The notes under the pieces: model-generated | The model's database searches: none | The model's input: the letters and a program-made list of their open reading frames with translations, nothing else | What the model was told of the DNA's origin: nothing | Part shown: positions 1-10,685 of the stretch, one piece after another | How the letters are laid out: each line of letters starts with the position of its first letter | Position numbering within the stretch: the stretch's first letter is position 1 | Translations under genes and position numbers: made by a program | Source: Enoplosus armatus | Lineage: Eukaryota > Chordata > Actinopteri > Centrarchiformes > Enoplosidae | DNA length: 64,000 bases | Assembly (NCBI RefSeq): GCF_043641665.1 | Contig: NC_092198.1 | Span: forward strand, 4,004,501-4,068,500 | Direction: 5' to 3'

Positions 1-176
1 CAGCCACAGAGATACAACATGGAGACTGTACGAACTGTGATTGGTCAGCTTGGGCTGCTCATGTTCCTGATGCATGTGGAGATTTTTGATGGTGAAGACG
101 ACAATAAGTTGAAGAAAGGCTCAGTAATCGTCCGCTTTTCAGTAAAAATAAACACAAGGCCTAATTACATATCAAG
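1..176 (+). CDS. Candidate exon (partial), unidentified protein
   Basis: The frame starting at base 1 is open up to a TAA at 178-180. That stop lies inside a good splice-donor match (CAAG followed by GTAAAA at 177-182). An ATG at 19 would begin a peptide with METVRTVIGQLGLLMFLMHV, which has a short hydrophobic stretch, but the frame is also open upstream of it, so this could equally be an internal exon cut by the window edge. If spliced at 176/177 the exon ends after two bases of a codon, and this phase fits the open frame at 364-462. I recognise no domain. An open run of 59 codons is not rare by chance, so this is a weak prediction. Confidence 0.22.
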
Positions 177-363
177 GTAAAATCCAACTATGAACTATAA
201 ATCAAAGAGACCCCCTGTGTCAAGTATACTGCTTCATTCAGCTTTATTTTGGTGAAGAATGTTATCAAAACTAATAGAAATGATGGCCAAACAGTTAAAA
301 CTGGAACCTAAGATGTTTTTAGGTTATTTCAGGTTGAATTAAAACATATTCTTGAATTTACAG

Positions 364-462
364 ACCTGAGAGAGATAGTGAGTATGAATGGACCTTCTGG
401 CCAATGTGGCCAGGTGCTCAGCTTTTCGAGGACTCTGGTATGATCCTGTTGCACATACACAG
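364..462 (+). CDS. Candidate second exon, 99 nt, phase-compatible with 1-176
   Basis: An AG acceptor ends at 363 (TTTACAG) and a GT donor follows at 463 (CACAG then GTATTG). Joined to 1-176, the split codon becomes AGA and the next 32 codons are open, starting PERDSEYEW; reading through the donor meets a TGA at 467. The other two frames contain stops. Against it, the polypyrimidine tract before the acceptor is poor, and the peptide has three tryptophans close together, which is unusual for a real protein. No family is recognised. Confidence 0.2.
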
Positions 463-469
463 GTATTGA

Positions 470-3150
470 CTAGCTTCCATTAGTAGATGTACCGGCCCAG
501 TCTGCAGAGCTCCTCAGAGCCCCAGCAGGGTAATGAGCGTGGTAGCAGGTTAATGTGTTTTTATGTGGTGGAGCTAATAGAATTATGATGACTCATTTTT
601 GGTTTGTCCTACAAGTGAAGTGGTTTATATAATCTGGATAAACTGTTGGTTTATGTACAACCTGTCTGATCTTTTAACGCCGTGTTCACAGATAAAAAAT
701 CAAAAACAAAGTTGTGATTAACTAGAACTGTTATTTAAATGAAGGTCATACTGATTTCTGGTAGCGCAACATACAGATGAAGTGCAACACACTCCCTTTT
801 GAGGCCAGTGCGCTGGACAGACAGCCCTCACTGGGTTCAGACGTTCAGATGTCAAGTTTGCGCACTGAGCTCCTCCCCTCCCTCTGTTGCGCTTCCTGTG
901 TTAACAAGCAGTTATTTGGAGCAAAAGCTTGCCAAAATGTTGCTCACCTGCCCACTCAGGTGAACATCCAGCTTCATGTGGGCGGAAACACAGACAGTAT
1001 CTGTTGGATTCATTTTTCTCCAACTAACTCACGTTAGAAAGAAATGTCTAAATTAAACTACTTTGACCTTTAGTTAAAGTGAAATACCATTGGTGTCATT
1101 ATAAGATAGCTAGAGGTAGGAGGAATATATATAACCTGTTATGTTGGTCACACTTTAGTGCTTATGTGACATGCCTTTGTCATGACACACATCATTCGAC
1201 TTCTATAAAGCTTAAATACAGCAGGCTTTGCAAATGTATTCCTGGTATTAACAGCTTGGTATGGGACTTATATAAAATAATGTAACCACTAAAAGCCCAG
1301 GTGCCATTTCAAGTTGTGTTTTAAGGACTCAAACAAATATTACAGATGAATTTTCCCATGGTAGGCCAGCGTGATATGTCAAATCAATTAAATGGCACCC
1401 GTGCTGCAAAAGCCTGGTCACCTTGGTCTACAAATATGTGATCCAGGGGATTGTTCATGACTTTACTGCAAGAAGGATTAGCCTTTAACTAGAAGAATAA
1501 TATGCAGGACAAAAAAAAGCAAGGCTGCAGCTTGGGTTTTTCTACAGGCGCCACAGCTGAGACAGCCAGCAGCGATTTGACAAAGATTTTCCTGTTATTA
1601 TTCACTGGCATACATATTCATTGACTTGAACGCACAGGGGACAGGCACATGGATCTACCAGGGATGAGGTCATAGTATTATAATACTATAAGACAGAGGA
1701 CAGCAGGTGGGCGTTAGCCGGGAAGTTGGGAGATCCCAGCCTTGTGACTTCAACATCTCCTCAGGGTGAAAGCGGATCGTTTCACTCCGGGCCAGTAGCC
1801 AGGAAGCAGGACCTTAGCACCAAGCACAAAAAGCAAGATGGATGGGGCTATGATTATTAACGATTGCAATGGCAGCTTACTATTAATCACATCACACTGC
1901 GGATCTGAGCCTGTTGCGGTGAAGACAACAAATGATTTCCTTGTGAGTCACGTTAACAAAACCTGACAATGAATACAACCCACAAAGAAATTATCTTAAG
2001 AAAAGTGTGGACTGTACGCACCTGAGATGTAGCATATTCCATCATCATACAGAATGGTAATAATTGATTCAAATGGATGAATTATGCCCGTGAGTATTAG
2101 GATGTAGTAGCCTTACTGATTAATGCATGCTCTGAAGTGTGATATTATTTTAGTAAAAAGCTCTGTGGCTCTTTATCACTGCTTTAGCTAATTGTGCTTC
2201 CCGTGTAACATGATTTCCTACAAATGAGAGTGTAAGAAAGAGTGAGGTTATGTGCTAGAAGATGCATTGTCTCCCATTAGGCTTGAGCTAAAGGATTATG
2301 AGAGTCCTCATTAGTTAGCCTATTCCTCACCCTGACATGCCATCTCTTATGGGTATCTCTGCCGTCAAGGCTCTCTAAACTGTGGTTAAACAAGGCGAGG
2401 GCCTTGTAGGAGGGAAAAAGGGAATTATGTGCAATGTATGAAAACTGTTCACTGAAAAAGTGCTGTAGAATTTTTTCCAGGATGTCAAACACAAGCTGCA
2501 AGTCTTACCTGAGTCATTCTTCTCCATTAATCAAAACCAGTTGCATTTCTTGATTTGTGACGTCATTTATTTGGCAAAGCAATGCTCTGTCTAAGAAGCT
2601 GACGGGGGGGAATAGGATTTAAATGTGAATGAGTAATATGCTACCAATCACATAGATGTGTCTGCTTCTATTTTTACCCTCTTAATTGGAAACTGATCTG
2701 CACAATGGCAGTTTTCATGAAGATATTGTGAAAGAGGATTACTTTTCCAAATGGTATCAGAGGTCGTCAGGCTTAGCGGGATTCCACGAGTCATCCAGAG
2801 TACGAATGTATCGTCATTGTGGATGCTTGGCTCCGCCAGTTGAGGCAGGGACGTTAAAAGGGATGCTACTGTGAGAGATTAAAAACAGTGTGCATTACCT
2901 TCCATTAGCTCAAGGTTGAACAGTGGCCACTTAGGTCGTTGAGCAGTGAAAATTAGGCCCTGTAAAAACAGCAGAAAGAGATGCATCTTTTTATGAGTTC
3001 ATGAGCCATTACCACATCATAATTTCCTGGACAGAAACACAGTAAATCTTCAATCAACCTATTTGAAAGGCTGACCCTGAGTTCTCCCCACCTACAGTAG
3101 CACTCACAGTAGCATTTAAAACGTCCACATCATTTCCAAGTCTGGAGAAA
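470..3150. other. Unannotated AT-rich stretch
   Basis: I see no gene or recognisable element. The frames at 777-1037, 1079-1285 and 2277-2501 have no homology I recognise and look like chance. Minor points are an 18-bp perfect palindrome at 1672-1689 and a full CRE-type octamer TGACGTCA at 2558-2565. Conserved non-coding sequence could be present but cannot be judged from one genome. Confidence 0.5.
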
Positions 3151-3157
3151 GTTGAAA

Positions 3158-3240
3158 TGAGTACTACAATATAAATACTCTGTTATTTTAAGTAAATTAC
3201 TATTGTAAAAATATACTTAGATTAAAGTAAAAAATAGGTC
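3158..3240. repeat. Possible fragment of Tol2-like hAT non-autonomous element
   Basis: The run with ATAAATACTCTGTTA followed by AAGTAAA resembles the interior of the hAT-type repeat seen more completely at 51568-52024 and 19075-19385. It is short, has no terminal repeat, and the match is by eye. Confidence 0.3.
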
Positions 3241-3256
3241 AGCTAAAATTCTTAAA

Positions 3257-3273
3257 GGGGGGGGGGGGGGGGG
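3257..3273 (+). repeat. Poly-G run (17 G)
   Basis: This is an uninterrupted run of 17 guanines, long for a vertebrate genome, where homopolymers are usually A/T. It could form a G-quadruplex, and its length is prone to sequencing error. Confidence 0.9.
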
Positions 3274-3683
3274 TAAAGAAACAATTGTATATTGTATAAA
3301 CCTATTAAAAGATCATATTTAGGCTACAAAATAAACTGCCCTTAAGTCCAAACCAACAATATATTCCTGTTCTATAGATGAGCATTTGTAGCCTGTGTTT
3401 ACAACTGATCATCAATTACACAACTGCCTTCCCCAGTGTAGCCTAACTGGGATTAACCACAAAACAAAATAAATAAAAACATGCAACAAACTTTATTAGG
3501 CTACAGAAATGAAATAACCTGACACTTCTTATAGAATGAAAAGCAGAATAAATCACCAAGGCAGACAACAGGGACACATATAAACATTAAAACTCCACAG
3601 CAGCTCCAGCCACAAACACAAATTAAAAGCACGAAAAGAGCTGCACAGTTTTTGCATGTGTAGTGTACACACAAGCACACAAT

Positions 3684-3696
3684 GTTGCCTAGCAAC
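3684..3696. promoter_or_regulatory. Candidate RFX X-box, GTTGCCTAGCAAC
   Basis: GTTGCC and AGCAAC half-sites meet around a central T, giving an inverted repeat that fits the X-box bound by RFX factors, regulators of ciliary genes in vertebrates. The surrounding 150 bp (about 3684-3830) has more CpG than its neighbours. On the minus strand an open frame (start near 3810) runs into a GTGAGT donor-like site around 3761. No ciliary gene is identified here, and teleost repeats can also carry this motif. Confidence 0.3.
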
Positions 3697-3925
3697 GTCA
3701 CCGTTTTCCTCTGAAGAGCGCGTTACCGGTACATCCATCAGTGAGTGTGTTGCTGTACTCACCTGGCTGAACGTCGTTCTGTGAGCTTTATGCACCACAA
3801 AGTCCTCCACAAGCCGCTCGAGGTTCCCAGCTCATTCAATCTAGGTGTGAAACAAGTCCACTCAGCCTCTCTGTCCCACTGTACTCCGCAAAGTTTTTTA
3901 ACATTTTGAGCTGAATGTGTCATAG

Positions 3926-4448
3926 TGGGTTATGCAGGGGAATGTGGGGTCGGACCCAAATGCAGACATAAGAGGCAAGCTGCTGCAGTTCAATGATTTA
4001 TTGTGCAAAAGTGCATTTTACAGGCAGGCAGACAGGCAGGCAGACAGGTAGGCAGACAGGTCCATGTTCGAGTGTCCGAAAGTGCAAAAGGAAAACATAG
4101 AGCAAAACGGCAACAAGGCACATGGCAGCTAGAATGAACTGACAAAGGCACAAAGGATCTGGGCTGGTATGTGTGGTGAGTGGCTGATGAGGGAAGTGAG
4201 AACAAGTGAGCAGGTGAATGAAGAAGTCTGGCAGAAAAGTGAGAGGGCATCTGGTGGACGGCTGGAGGATGGCAGGTCTGAGTAGTTGGAAGGAAGTACA
4301 TGGCCTGGGAGAATGTGAGCAGGGACAGGAGACAGGAACAGATAGAGAGAGTAAAGCAGAGGGCAGGGGATGAGAAAGTGTGGCTGCAGGAAAGGACTGA
4401 GAGGCACAACTGTGACAGAATGAGGCTCTGCAGACACAACCGTGACAC
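3926..4448. repeat. Teleost dispersed repeat with internal CAGG/CAGA tract
   Basis: The block starts near GGACCCAAATGCAGACA, includes a run ending in TTTATTGTGCAAAAGTGCA, then a purine-rich body, and closes with GTGACAGAATGAGG and CCGTGACACTG. I recognise this order from a common teleost interspersed repeat. The strong purine bias (A/G) explains the long minus-strand frames at 3990-4485, which are therefore not genes. The superfamily is uncertain. Confidence 0.55.
4021..4060 (+). repeat. Imperfect (CAGG/CAGA)n tetranucleotide tract
   Basis: Forty bases of CAGG units interrupted by CAGA and TAGG variants, inside the dispersed repeat at 3926-4448. Confidence 0.85.
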
Positions 4449-4770
4449 TGATTGTTGTCAGAAACAGCATCAAGGCATCACACACCTCACTGAAGGTAAA
4501 GGTTCCTCAGTGAACACAGAGGTCACCACTGGAGGGTCCACCATGTGCATGCATTAAACCAGTGATTAATTAAATCAAGGTAGATGCAATCTTTTTTTTT
4601 AATCTTTGCAGAGGTACAATAATGCTAATTTTAACCTACAATGACGTCATTCTTTATTATATTGCATTGTTGTACTTTTCACAAGCTGCTAAACGCTGCC
4701 TGGGTGCGACTGCACCTCTCACACCCCCGATACTCGGCCAGCGGTCGAGTATCCATTGAGAACTTGTATG

Positions 4771-5345
4771 CAGTGTAGCCAAGTCTTTTCCAATTGAAGT
4801 AGCTGGCACTAGCTCCAAAAGTTGCTAAAAATTGGCAGATGACGCCATACGCTTATTTGCATATCGGTGATGTCATAGCACATTTGCATAAAGCCATAAA
4901 AATCCAACAATCCTCAACAAACTATGAATGGCATGAGAGCTATGGCGCTTAGACTATAGTGCACCACTTTTTCTTGCACTTAGGAAATGTTCTAATCCAG
5001 AGAAAGTTTCAGAGCGAGAGCTTCACCGTAACCATAGAAACTCTACAACCGAACTCCTACTCCTGCGGCGAGCAGCGTCCTCCTGCCTCCCCACACCTAT
5101 TGACTGAGGGGGGAGGGAGATACCCTGCACTGTTGGCAAAGGAGCCATGGACTGCGATTACTCTGAACAGCACGCATGGGAACGAATTACAATATAATAT
5201 ATTTGAATATATTTCTCGTTTTTTTCCCCTGATGGTCTGAATAACTCGCTGAATTTGTCGCTAGTCGCTTTTTAGAAATAAATTTGCTAAGTGGTTCTGA
5301 AAAGTTGTTAAATCTAACGAGACAGTTGCCAAGTTGTCAACACTG
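4771..5345. mobile_element. Non-autonomous hAT-like element (575 bp) with TIRs and 8-bp TSD
   Basis: The left end reads CAGTGTAGCCAAGTC and the reverse complement of the right end reads CAGTGTTGACAACTT, so the termini are imperfect inverted repeats. The flanks are CTTGTATG (4763-4770) and TGTGTATG (5346-5353), an 8-bp duplication with 6/8 matches, which is the hAT signature. The interior encodes no transposase; the 93-codon frame at 4959-5240 has no recognisable content. It is a MITE-type passenger that would have needed transposase from elsewhere. Superfamily by TIR and TSD length; family name unknown. Confidence 0.65.
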
Positions 5346-5350
5346 TGTGT

Positions 5351-5392
5351 ATGTTCTCTAGAGCAAACTTATTCCTGTGGAGGGCCATAACT
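5351..5392. mobile_element. Possible hAT/Charlie-type terminus
   Basis: AGCAAACTTATTCCTGTGG followed by AGGGCC resembles the terminal sequence of Charlie-type hAT elements, which often read TCAAACTCATTCC..GGAGGGCC. It lies just outside the MITE at 4771-5345 and on the C-terminal side of the transposase remnant at 5550-6060, as expected if it is the 3' end of that element. Confidence 0.35.
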
Positions 5393-5549
5393 GAAACTTA
5401 ATAGTGCGCTACTGTATTGTTAAGATGCAAAATGGTACTAAGATCCGAAGTTCCCTTGATTTAAGATTCTTCTTCACTTTTTACCAGTTAAATAACAACT
5501 TAACACTACATGTTTTCACTATCAGAACCAGGAGTACACATATATAACT

Positions 5550-6060
5550 TTACTCATCCAGTGCATATACATGCAGCTGAGCCTTGTCTTTCAGGAGTCT
5601 GTCCATGTTAGGCTGCAGCTGAGTCACCGACAGGGTGAGGATACCCTGCAAGTGAGTGTCAGTAAGTGAGCTTCTGAGCCTGGTCTTCTTCAAGTTCATG
5701 AGATTCAAAGTCTGTTCATAGACGTAGGTGCTGCCAAAAAAAGGGAGAGCATCATCCGGGCATGTTTCCTTATCTCTGCTGGGACACACTCGTAGAAGTC
5801 CTTCAGGCAGAGAGAGAGTTGAATTTCTTATTGAGCTCACACTGAAACTCAATCAGTTCCATCTGAAGTTCATCACTGGCTGAGTCTACACTGATAGTGA
5901 AGGGCTGGGAAAACAACTCCAAGTGAGCTGCACTGTCCCTAAAGTCCTCAAAGTGTCTGTCAACCTGCTGGGCTGGGTTGCAGGGGAGTGCAGCATACTC
6001 AGACAGCCTCTCTTCCACCATGTCTATCTCTCTGAGACTGGGAAAGTGTGCCAAGAGAGG
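5550..6060 (-). pseudogene. Degenerate hAT-family transposase C-terminal region
   Basis: Two overlapping minus-strand frames carry consecutive parts of a hAT transposase of the type related to domesticated ZBED/GTF2IRD2-like proteins. The upstream frame (5803-6060) contains RHFEDFRDSAAHLELFSQPF and QMELIEFQC. The downstream frame (5550-5852) contains FGSTYVYEQTLNLMNLKK and RSSLTDTHLQ, the conserved C-terminal dimerisation region. The switch of frame near 5810-5850 shows a frameshift. Only the last third of a normal transposase remains; the zinc finger and catalytic core are missing. It is clearly non-functional. Relationship to the adjacent MITE is unclear because their ends differ. Confidence 0.75.
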
Positions 6061-6787
6061 GGAGTGGGGGGGTGCATACAGAGGACAGAAATGGGAAAAT
6101 AATTTATTATAATTAATGCAACTAAATAAGAATGTTTTAAATAAATGTACTAAGAACACGAATAAAACAATTACCAGAACTGATGCAACTGCATATAACT
6201 GGATATAACAATTACATTATTATAAGTTAAGAAATAACATATAATTTAATTCCATTACACCTGGTCGTGCCCCTCAGGAACTGATATACTGTATAGTGTA
6301 TTTGGCTACTAAATCTGCTCTGTCACCTTCTTCAAGGAGTGCTTCCAACTTCATCGAGGTCAGAAGTTGGCATATTGATAATGTTACAGGAGCGGTCTCT
6401 GGATATTTCTTCCCATGTCAAGAGGAACCGCAATTATTTCTCAACCTCAGTCATCATCCGCTCTTTCAATGATTTCTTTTATGTCCTTGCTCTTCACTTG
6501 CCAGTTGTTAGTCATTATTTGGCTTCGTTTGTGAATCTTTCTTTAGTGGACGTATACATTTCTAACTGAAGCTAATTTTCAAAACGTTTTTACAGCCTGA
6601 CATACTACATTGTAGTAGTATATGCATCTCGAGGAACATATTATTGTAATCATTTTGACATGTTTTAACTCCATGTTGCAGTTGTTATCAGTCTTTATGT
6701 AGCAGAAACTGTGCTTCAATGTTCCCATGAAGAAAGACAACAGAAAGGACTCTCCCACTGCAGGGTTAACAGGCTCTCACACACTTT

Positions 6788-6789
<2 letters not shown>
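6060..6789. other. Unannotated stretch after the transposase remnant
   Basis: AT-rich DNA with no recognisable gene. It may contain the worn remainder of the hAT element, but no second terminus is visible. Confidence 0.45.

Positions 6790-6825
<36 letters not shown>
6790..6825 (+). repeat. (CA)18 microsatellite
   Basis: Thirty-six bases of perfect CA repeat. Confidence 0.97.
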
Positions 6826-6827
<2 letters not shown>

Positions 6828-7723
6828 GTAACTCCAAGGCCGAGGTAGAAAGAGTTTGTTGTACACGGAGTGTTACAGTGTATTCCCTCACCAAACACTT
6901 GTGTACATGAAAAAGAACTCTTTCCATGAACCCCGAGCACTAATTATAACATGGCAATAAGTGTATTTATTTGTTTTGCTCACTCTGCTACAGTGCCATA
7001 CTTTCTGGCTGGCGTATAAGCTTCATTATCCCAATGCTTATGGAGTGGTTTTTGGAAGTGGGTTAGTTGTCAGACAGCTCTGAAAATCCCCAGCTTTTGG
7101 CTGCTCTTGACACTCTGGTTGAACCCGTCCTATTAACGCTGGATTACTGTGGAGAGGCCGTGTTTCCTTGACAAGGGAATAGAGCCGAACATTTGAGCGG
7201 GGATGATTTCATCTTGCAGTTTTTAATTGCTCTAGCATCTATTCATGCACTTTCAAGATGCGCCAAGCAGCTTTGCAGATACTCAGGGGGAAAAAGTCAA
7301 GGTTCAGCAGAAATGGCTGATACCAAATACTGGAGGTTTACGGCTGCAACATCAAAGTTTTATGGTCTCAGGATAAACTGATCCCTTTCCAGCTATAATA
7401 TGTTCTCTACAAACATCTGCCAAATCTCGCCATTTCAAGGGAGCTTTTGTTGTCTTTGTATTCACCAAGAGTAAGCATGAGCATTACAGAGAATTTAAAT
7501 CTCGAACTAAATGAGCTTTTATCTAAAGTACAATGATGATCGTGATCACTGAGCAGACAGAATAAAGTCAACATTAGCTTCTCTGCTGGCGGCCACTTAT
7601 GGAAAAAAAACAAATAGGCTGATTTTCCAGACGTTTCCTGCTACTAATGCTGCTCTCATGGTGTGAATATTATTAATCATGTTAGATGACGCAATTGCAG
7701 CAGCTGAGACTATAGAAAGTATA
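6826..7723. other. Unannotated stretch
   Basis: No gene, RNA or repeat recognised; short frames on both strands only. Confidence 0.45.
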
Positions 7724-7745
7724 TGTGTGTGTGTGTGTGTGTGTG
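7724..7745 (+). repeat. (TG)11 microsatellite
   Basis: Twenty-two bases of perfect TG repeat. Confidence 0.95.
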
Positions 7746-8395
7746 ATGTAGGAGTGTGGCATGAAAATCTGGGCCCTATTTCCTTCTTAATGCATTTAAT
7801 CTCGTTCAGGTACAAGTAACTTAGTGTAATCAACTGTTTATAGCACATTTAAGCAAATATTACTCAAGAAAAATCTGATAATGTGTACTATACGTGTACT
7901 GTACGTCTTTCTGTGATACTTCAGCCCTCTTTTCTCGACATACTGTACATATATGATACTCTGGGCTTTGCTTTGAGAGACAAAACGCTGTAGAATAGTA
8001 TTCCCTTCATGGTTCTTCAGGTCTTTATGTCACTGCTGTCTAGGGTGCTGACTCTTGTCCTGGGTGTTGTCCAGTCCTACCGACAGGGACTGATGGCCAA
8101 TAGTTATCTTTGTCTAATCTGCTTCATCATTTGCCTCTCCTGTCAAGCTCATTCAACACATTCTCACTCTCAACTCAGGACCCCTTGGCGTCACTTTTTA
8201 ACCCACTGGGTACCCCATTTTTCAATGTCTGATAGACTTCTATAGAACTCCCACAACCTCTGACATAGACACCATGGGACGTAGTCAAATGTTCTCTGCT
8301 GTACTGAAAGTTAACGCATGAGTTAAGCTGACCGCAGCCCGTTGTCTGCTGACGCATATGATGCATATAAATTAAAGGCTATGCTTTAAACATTG

Positions 8396-8614
8396 TCTTA
8401 GGCCTTGGCTACAGTGAGGCACAATTACAGGTTAAAATACTCTATTCACACAATATCAGCCAACATTATTTCTCTTTTCAGACAAATCGTGTTTTCTAGG
8501 CTGAAGGTTACACATGTGCGAATGAAATACAATACATTATGATTATGATGATGATTATCTATGTAAAAATAGAGTTTGTCTAAGGTCTAGGCTACAGTGA
8601 GGCAAAATTACAGG
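8396..8614 (+). repeat. Local direct repeat pair of 36 bp
   Basis: Positions 8396-8431 and 8579-8614 match at 32 of 36 bases; both contain GGCTACAGTGAGGCA. The offset is 183 bp. The sequence between is not itself repeated, so this is a split duplication or two copies of a short element, not a simple tandem array. Confidence 0.7.
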
Positions 8615-9848
8615 AGATAATAGGCTTACAGATGTCACAATGCTGATGTTGATAAATATATAAAATGTGCTTCGATTGTGTTTGATCGATCAACCAACCA
8701 CTTGTAACATTATACAACTTCATTCAACTCAGATGTAAATGGTTTAATGTGACATAAAGAGAGGAAAAGACGTAATCACAAACTGGCCTGCTACTTCAGC
8801 ACCATGGACAGCACCATGGATTTATCAATGCATAGATACAGATTCTGACGTCTGATAAAGGATCAATCAGTCAGGCAGACTAGACACAAATTCATATAAC
8901 ATATTCCACTAAACAACCCCTCTGCTACTAGAGGATGGGTGGCAAGTTAACAAGAAGGATGCATTCTGGTAATTCTGCTAACAAGGGGGGTGGCATCCCC
9001 CTTCATCCCCCCTCAAATCGCCTACTGGATTCTTCAGTTATTCTAAATTTGATTTTTGTTTCGTACATGGAAGAATCCATCTCTACCTATAAATTATGCT
9101 AAAGAGAAACAATAAGTTGTGTTCTCTGTCAAATGACAGCAGCAGCAGTAACTGCACCTTTGGTCTTACATGAAAATGACCAGTACAAGATACAGTAATG
9201 TTACTTCTAAGATAATAATCTAAATGAAACAGGTTGCAGCTCATTTTCTTACATTGTGCTCCATTAACTGAAAAATAAGAATAATAAAATAAAAGTGCTT
9301 TCTACACTACTAATGTGTCTAATAATGCAGTGGGTTTAACTTGTGTGCCAACTACTTTTGTTCATTTCAGTTGAGGCTCAAGGCTACAGGCCCATTTTAG
9401 TTATTGGCAAAAAAGATAGAAGGGCTTCAAATAAGTGGGTGGCAGTCATTGTTACCCATCGGCACTCCACTTCTACCACAAGAAATGTCTTGGAGAAGAT
9501 GCAGGAGGCTTATAGATTTATCTGGACTGAGGTTAAGACTAAGACTAAACTAGTATTATAGCAACCTCCACAGCACAGCAGCCCAACACCAAGTCCCCCA
9601 CAGCAGGGCAGCGCGACACACAGAGGATCAGCCAGAGACCCATGTTTTACCTCAGCCAGCTTGCTTTCTGTTCTCTTTCAGCAGCCAGGCCCCAGTTTGG
9701 ACGAGGCTGTGTTAAGGTAGTCTGTTCTTCAGCAACCTTGGAATTACTGCACAATAGCATGATGTCTAATATTCATTTCTATCTGTATTTTCTGTATAGA
9801 ACATATTAGTAGACAGAAAACTAAAGCATTCCCTATTCTGCTTCACAG
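8615..9848. other. Unannotated stretch with exon-like edge at 9371
   Basis: No recognised gene. The frame at 9343-9561 begins near a good acceptor-like site (TTTTGTTCATTTCAG ending at 9370) and contains VIGKKDRRASNKWVAVIV, which I cannot place in a family. No matching donor is evident before its stop. Confidence 0.35.
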
Positions 9849-9968
9849 ACTTTGAAAAAGACAGAAACATTGTGTGGACATTGGCACATTGGCTAGAATG
9901 GCTGCAGATCATCACCAGCAGCTATGGAGCCAGAGAACAATGGAGCCACATCCAGTTGACACGTTGGG
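9849..9968 (+). CDS. Candidate 120-nt exon or non-coding RNA exon
   Basis: The segment is bounded by a good acceptor (CCCTATTCTGCTTCACAG, ending 9848) and a strong donor (GTAAGT at 9969-9974). Only one of the three frames is open, reading DFEKDRNIVWTLAHWLEWLQ at the start. Its length is divisible by three. No domain is recognised and the peptide is tryptophan-rich, so a chance pair of splice motifs or an lncRNA exon is as likely as coding sequence. Confidence 0.2.
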
Positions 9969-10620
9969 GTAAGTTCACTTTTTGCTTTTTGGAAAGTTCC
10001 AATCATCAACATCAGTACAATTATTGTGTCTGAAAACAAACTATCTTTGTCCGACCCTATTGAAAAAAATTGCTTCCAACATGAAGGAGGCCCTCCTCAT
10101 ATTGTGGCCCTGGGACGTTAGCTCCATTACGCCCCACTCTATGATGACCCAGTGTGATGCAGAGATAATCCACCCCATCCTGAAATTTCTCAACGCACTG
10201 ATGACTGAAAATAAGCACTTCACTGCGAGTCACACATTTTCCAATTTTCCCTTCTAGGCTGCAGGATGATTATTACACATCACCAATAATGACGTAAAGT
10301 ATGAGAGATTCAATTATGATCCTCATGATTTATTTGTGGTTTAATGATTAAAAAAAACAGCCCAGTTAAAAAACATTAAAGCTCTTACCACTACCAATTA
10401 TGAGGCGGCATAATTTACCCCAGACAATTGGCCAAACTGTCATTTCAGTTCTGTTCTGCGGAACCTCATGCCAGCAATAATTGACATGAGTCATGTTGAC
10501 TCTGGCGTCCTCAGAGCAGCAATGATTATCTGATGCTTGTTTGCTCAGTCACATTGTGCAAACATGTATTCAATAATTTACTTTCTTATATCCCCAGATG
10601 AGTGCTGCCTTTGCTTGTTC

Positions 10621-10685
10621 AAGTCAAGTCAAACTTTATTATCCTACCAGGGGAAATTTGGTCCAGGGGAACTTTTGTTGCAGCC
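10621..10685. repeat. Retroelement 3'-end-like fragment
   Basis: AAGTCAAGTCAAACTTTATT then ACCAGGGGAAATTTGGTC resembles the 3' ends of teleost LINE/SINE families (TTTATTnTCCCACCAGGGGAAATTT). Short and recognised by eye only. Confidence 0.45.

Noticed and set aside
2558..2565. TGACGTCA full CRE octamer (also at 4642-4649)
   Set aside because: Single 8-mers occur by chance in 64 kb and no promoter context is visible.
3990..4485. Overlapping 152- and 118-codon minus-strand frames
   Set aside because: Both arise from the purine-rich dispersed repeat at 3926-4448; the peptides are Ser/Leu/Cys/Pro-rich low-complexity sequence.
10041..10257. Overlapping frames with IASNMKEALLILWPW and HPILKFLNAL that vaguely recall a hAT transposase
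   Set aside because: No conserved hAT block could be aligned, and both strands are open over the same bases.
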